From Solirubrobacterales bacterium (GTDB lineage Bacteria; Actinomycetota; Thermoleophilia; Solirubrobacterales; 70-9): a DNA stretch of 6,034 nucleotides. A program made the position numbers and the translations under genes. The notes below the pieces were generated by a model, which had not been told where the DNA came from, did no database searches, and worked only from the letters and a program-made list of their open reading frames with translations. Position 1 is the first letter of the stretch. Every line of letters begins with the position of its first letter. Where the stretch lies: assembly GCA_030152805.1 (NCBI GenBank), contig JASLIG010000086.1, positions 1 through 6,034 on the forward strand, in the 5' to 3' direction. Of this stretch, positions 4,417 through 6,034 are shown one piece after another.

Positions 4417-6034
4417 TCAGGCCGTCGCGGCGGGGGCGCCGGCGCGCCTGGCGACGAGGTCGACGATCTCGCCCATGATCTTGTTGATGTCGAAGTCCTT
4501 GGGCGTGTAGACGCCGTCGACGCCGGCCTCGCGAAGGCGCTCGGCGTCGGCCGGCGGGATGATGCCGCCGGCGACGACGGGCGCGTTGACCTGCTCGTCG
4601 CGCAGCCGCCGCACCACCTCGGGGACCAACTCGAGGTGGGAGCCGGAGAGGATCGAGAGGCCGATCACGTCGACGTCCTCCTGCAGGGCGGACTCGGCGA
4701 TCTCCTCGGGTGTCAGGCGGATGCCCTGGTAGATCACCTCCATGCCGGCGTCGCGGGCGCGCAGGGCGATCTGCTCGGAGCCGTTGGAGTGTCCATCGAG
4801 GCCGGGCTTGCCGACCAGGATCTTGATCCGGTGGCCGATCTGCGCGGAGACCTCATCGACCTTGGCGCGGATCGCCTCGAGCTGCTCGCGATCGGCGGCC
4901 GGCGCGGCGCCGCTGACGCCGGTCGGGCCCCGGTAGGCGCCGAACGCCTCGCGCAGAATCCCGGCCCACTCGCCGGTCGTAGCGCCGGCCTTGGCGGCGG
5001 CGATCGTCGCCGGCATGATGTTCTGGCCATCGTCGGCGGCGACGCGGCCGAGTTCCGCCAGCGCAGCCTGCACGGCCGCCTCGTCGCGGTCGGCCTTCCA
5101 GCGCTCCAGCGCCTCGATCCGTTCGCGCTCGACCTCGGGGTCCGGCGTGAGGATGCCGCCGTCGGCGCCGGCGGTGAGCGGCGAGTCCTCGGTCTCGGTG
5201 AAGCTGTTCTGGCCGATCACCTTCTGCTTGCCGGACTCGATCCGCGCCACCCGCTCGCGGTGGGACTCGACCAGGCGGGCCTTCATGTAGGGGACGGCGG
5301 CGACGGCGCCACCGTGCTCCTCGACGACCGCCATCTCGGCGCGGGCACCCTCGATCAGCTCGTCGACCAGGCCGTCCATTACGACCGAGCCCTCGAAGAC
5401 GTCGGGGTACTCGAGCAGGTCGGTCTCGTTGGCGAGCACCTGTTGGATGCGCAGGCTCCACTGCTGGTCCCAGGGGCGGGGGAGGCCCATCGCCTCGTTC
5501 CAGGCGGGCAGTTGGATCGCCCGGGCGCGGGCATCACGACTCAGCGTCACCGCCAGCGCCTCGAGCACGATGCGCTGGATGTTGTTCTCCGGCTGTGCCT
5601 CGGTCAAGCCGAGCGAGTTGACCTGGACGCCGTAGCGGAAGCGCAGCATCTTCTCGTCCGTGACGCCGTAGCGCTCGCGGCCGATCTCGTTCCAGAGGCG
5701 TCCCATCGCGCGCAGCTTGGCGATCTCCTCGATCAGCCTGATGCCGGCATTGACGAAGAAGGAGATGCGGCCGAAGACCTTGGCGAAATCGTCCTCGGCG
5801 ACCTGGCCGCGCGCCTTCACCTCGTCGAGCACGGCGATCCCGGTCGAGAGCGCGTAGGCGATCTCCTGCACCGGCGTCGCCCCCGCCTCCTGCAGGTGGT
5901 AGCTGCAGATGTTGGTCGGGTTCCAGCTCGGCACCTCGTTGACCGTGAAGGCGACCATGTCGGCGATCAGCCGCATCGAGGGCTCGGGCGGGAAGGCGTA
6001 GGTGCCGCGCGAGAGGTACTCCTTGATGATGTCG
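4417..6034 (-). CDS. ecm: Ethylmalonyl-CoA mutase (MeaA type), B12-dependent, N-terminus outside window
   Basis: The frame is open from the right edge to TGA 4419-4417, giving 538 visible residues of a protein usually about 650-680 long. It is an adenosylcobalamin-dependent acyl-CoA mutase that converts (2R)-ethylmalonyl-CoA to (2S)-methylsuccinyl-CoA. The first visible residues (DIIKEYLSRGTYAFPPEPSMRLIAD) continue into the TIM-barrel domain, with VPSWNPTNICSYHLQEAGATPVQEIAYAL, GRISFFVNAGI and VNSLGLTEAQPENNIQRIVLEALA. AIQLPAWNEAMGLPRPWDQQWSLRIQQVLA is as I recall MeaA; by alignment from memory, methylmalonyl-CoA mutase has SLHTNALDEA there, so its active-site His is replaced by Gln. After a helical linker, the C-terminal cobalamin domain holds KILVGKPGLDGHSNG. 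The His of DGHS (codon 4791-4789) is the cobalt ligand. GLSILSGSH and VVAGGIIPP complete that domain. This is the first visible gene of a leftward operon with lhgO. Its start and promoter lie beyond the window. Confidence 0.94.
   Translation of the reverse strand, partial: DIIKEYLSRGTYAFPPEPSMRLIADMVAFTVNEVPSWNPTNICSYHLQEAGATPVQEIAYALSTGIAVLDEVKARGQVAEDDFAKVFGRISFFVNAGIRLIEEIAKLRAMGRLWNEIGRERYGVTDEKMLRFRYGVQVNSLGLTEAQPENNIQRIVLEALAVTLSRDARARAIQLPAWNEAMGLPRPWDQQWSLRIQQVLANETDLLEYPDVFEGSVVMDGLVDELIEGARAEMAVVEEHGGAVAAVPYMKARLVESHRERVARIESGKQKVIGQNSFTETEDSPLTAGADGGILTPDPEVERERIEALERWKADRDEAAVQAALAELGRVAADDGQNIMPATIAAAKAGATTGEWAGILREAFGAYRGPTGVSGAAPAADREQLEAIRAKVDEVSAQIGHRIKILVGKPGLDGHSNGSEQIALRARDAGMEVIYQGIRLTPEEIAESALQEDVDVIGLSILSGSHLELVPEVVRRLRDEQVNAPVVAGGIIPPADAERLREAGVDGVYTPKDFDINKIMGEIVDLVARRAGAPAATA

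Noticed and set aside
3264..4478. 404-residue + strand frame opposite lhgO
   Set aside because: The - strand product matches L-2-hydroxyglutarate oxidase from end to end; the + frame has no recognisable motif.

Overview
The window is a GC-rich, tightly packed stretch of bacterial chromosome, most likely from an actinobacterium. GC is about 60-75% in the lines counted by eye, and gaps between genes are mostly 4-35 nt. The gene content points to the ethylmalonyl-CoA (EMC) pathway, which some actinobacteria and alphaproteobacteria use to assimilate acetyl-CoA. An affiliation near Thermoleophilia or Solirubrobacterales is possible but is only an inference.

Left part, + strand: the 3' end of an acyl-CoA dehydrogenase gene (1-347) is followed 4 nt later by a small SCP2-like protein gene (352-714). 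A two-gene toxin-antitoxin module then runs on the - strand (729-1324): a ribbon-helix-helix antitoxin followed by a PemK/MazF-type toxin, overlapping by 7 nt. A 92-nt divergent promoter region (1325-1416) separates this module from a + strand MaoC-type hydratase gene (1417-1962).

Right part, - strand: four genes read leftward as a probable operon. They are the ethylmalonyl-CoA mutase gene ecm/meaA (open at the right edge, stop at 4417), an L-2-hydroxyglutarate oxidase gene lhgO (3171-4406), an unrecognised protein with two CxxC pairs (2569-3135), and a left-handed beta-helix acyltransferase (1975-2553). The last of these converges on the MaoC gene across only 12 nt.

The acyl-CoA dehydrogenase, MaoC hydratase and ecm fit three EMC steps: methylsuccinyl-CoA dehydrogenase, mesaconyl-CoA hydratase and ethylmalonyl-CoA mutase. 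Crotonyl-CoA carboxylase/reductase and beta-methylmalyl-CoA lyase are not in the window. The less expected features are the toxin-antitoxin module between two pathway genes, lhgO and the CxxC protein directly behind ecm, and perfect hairpins placed at gene junctions. One of these carries the stop codons of two convergent genes in its two arms. I see no tRNA, rRNA, CRISPR array, transposase or prophage gene.
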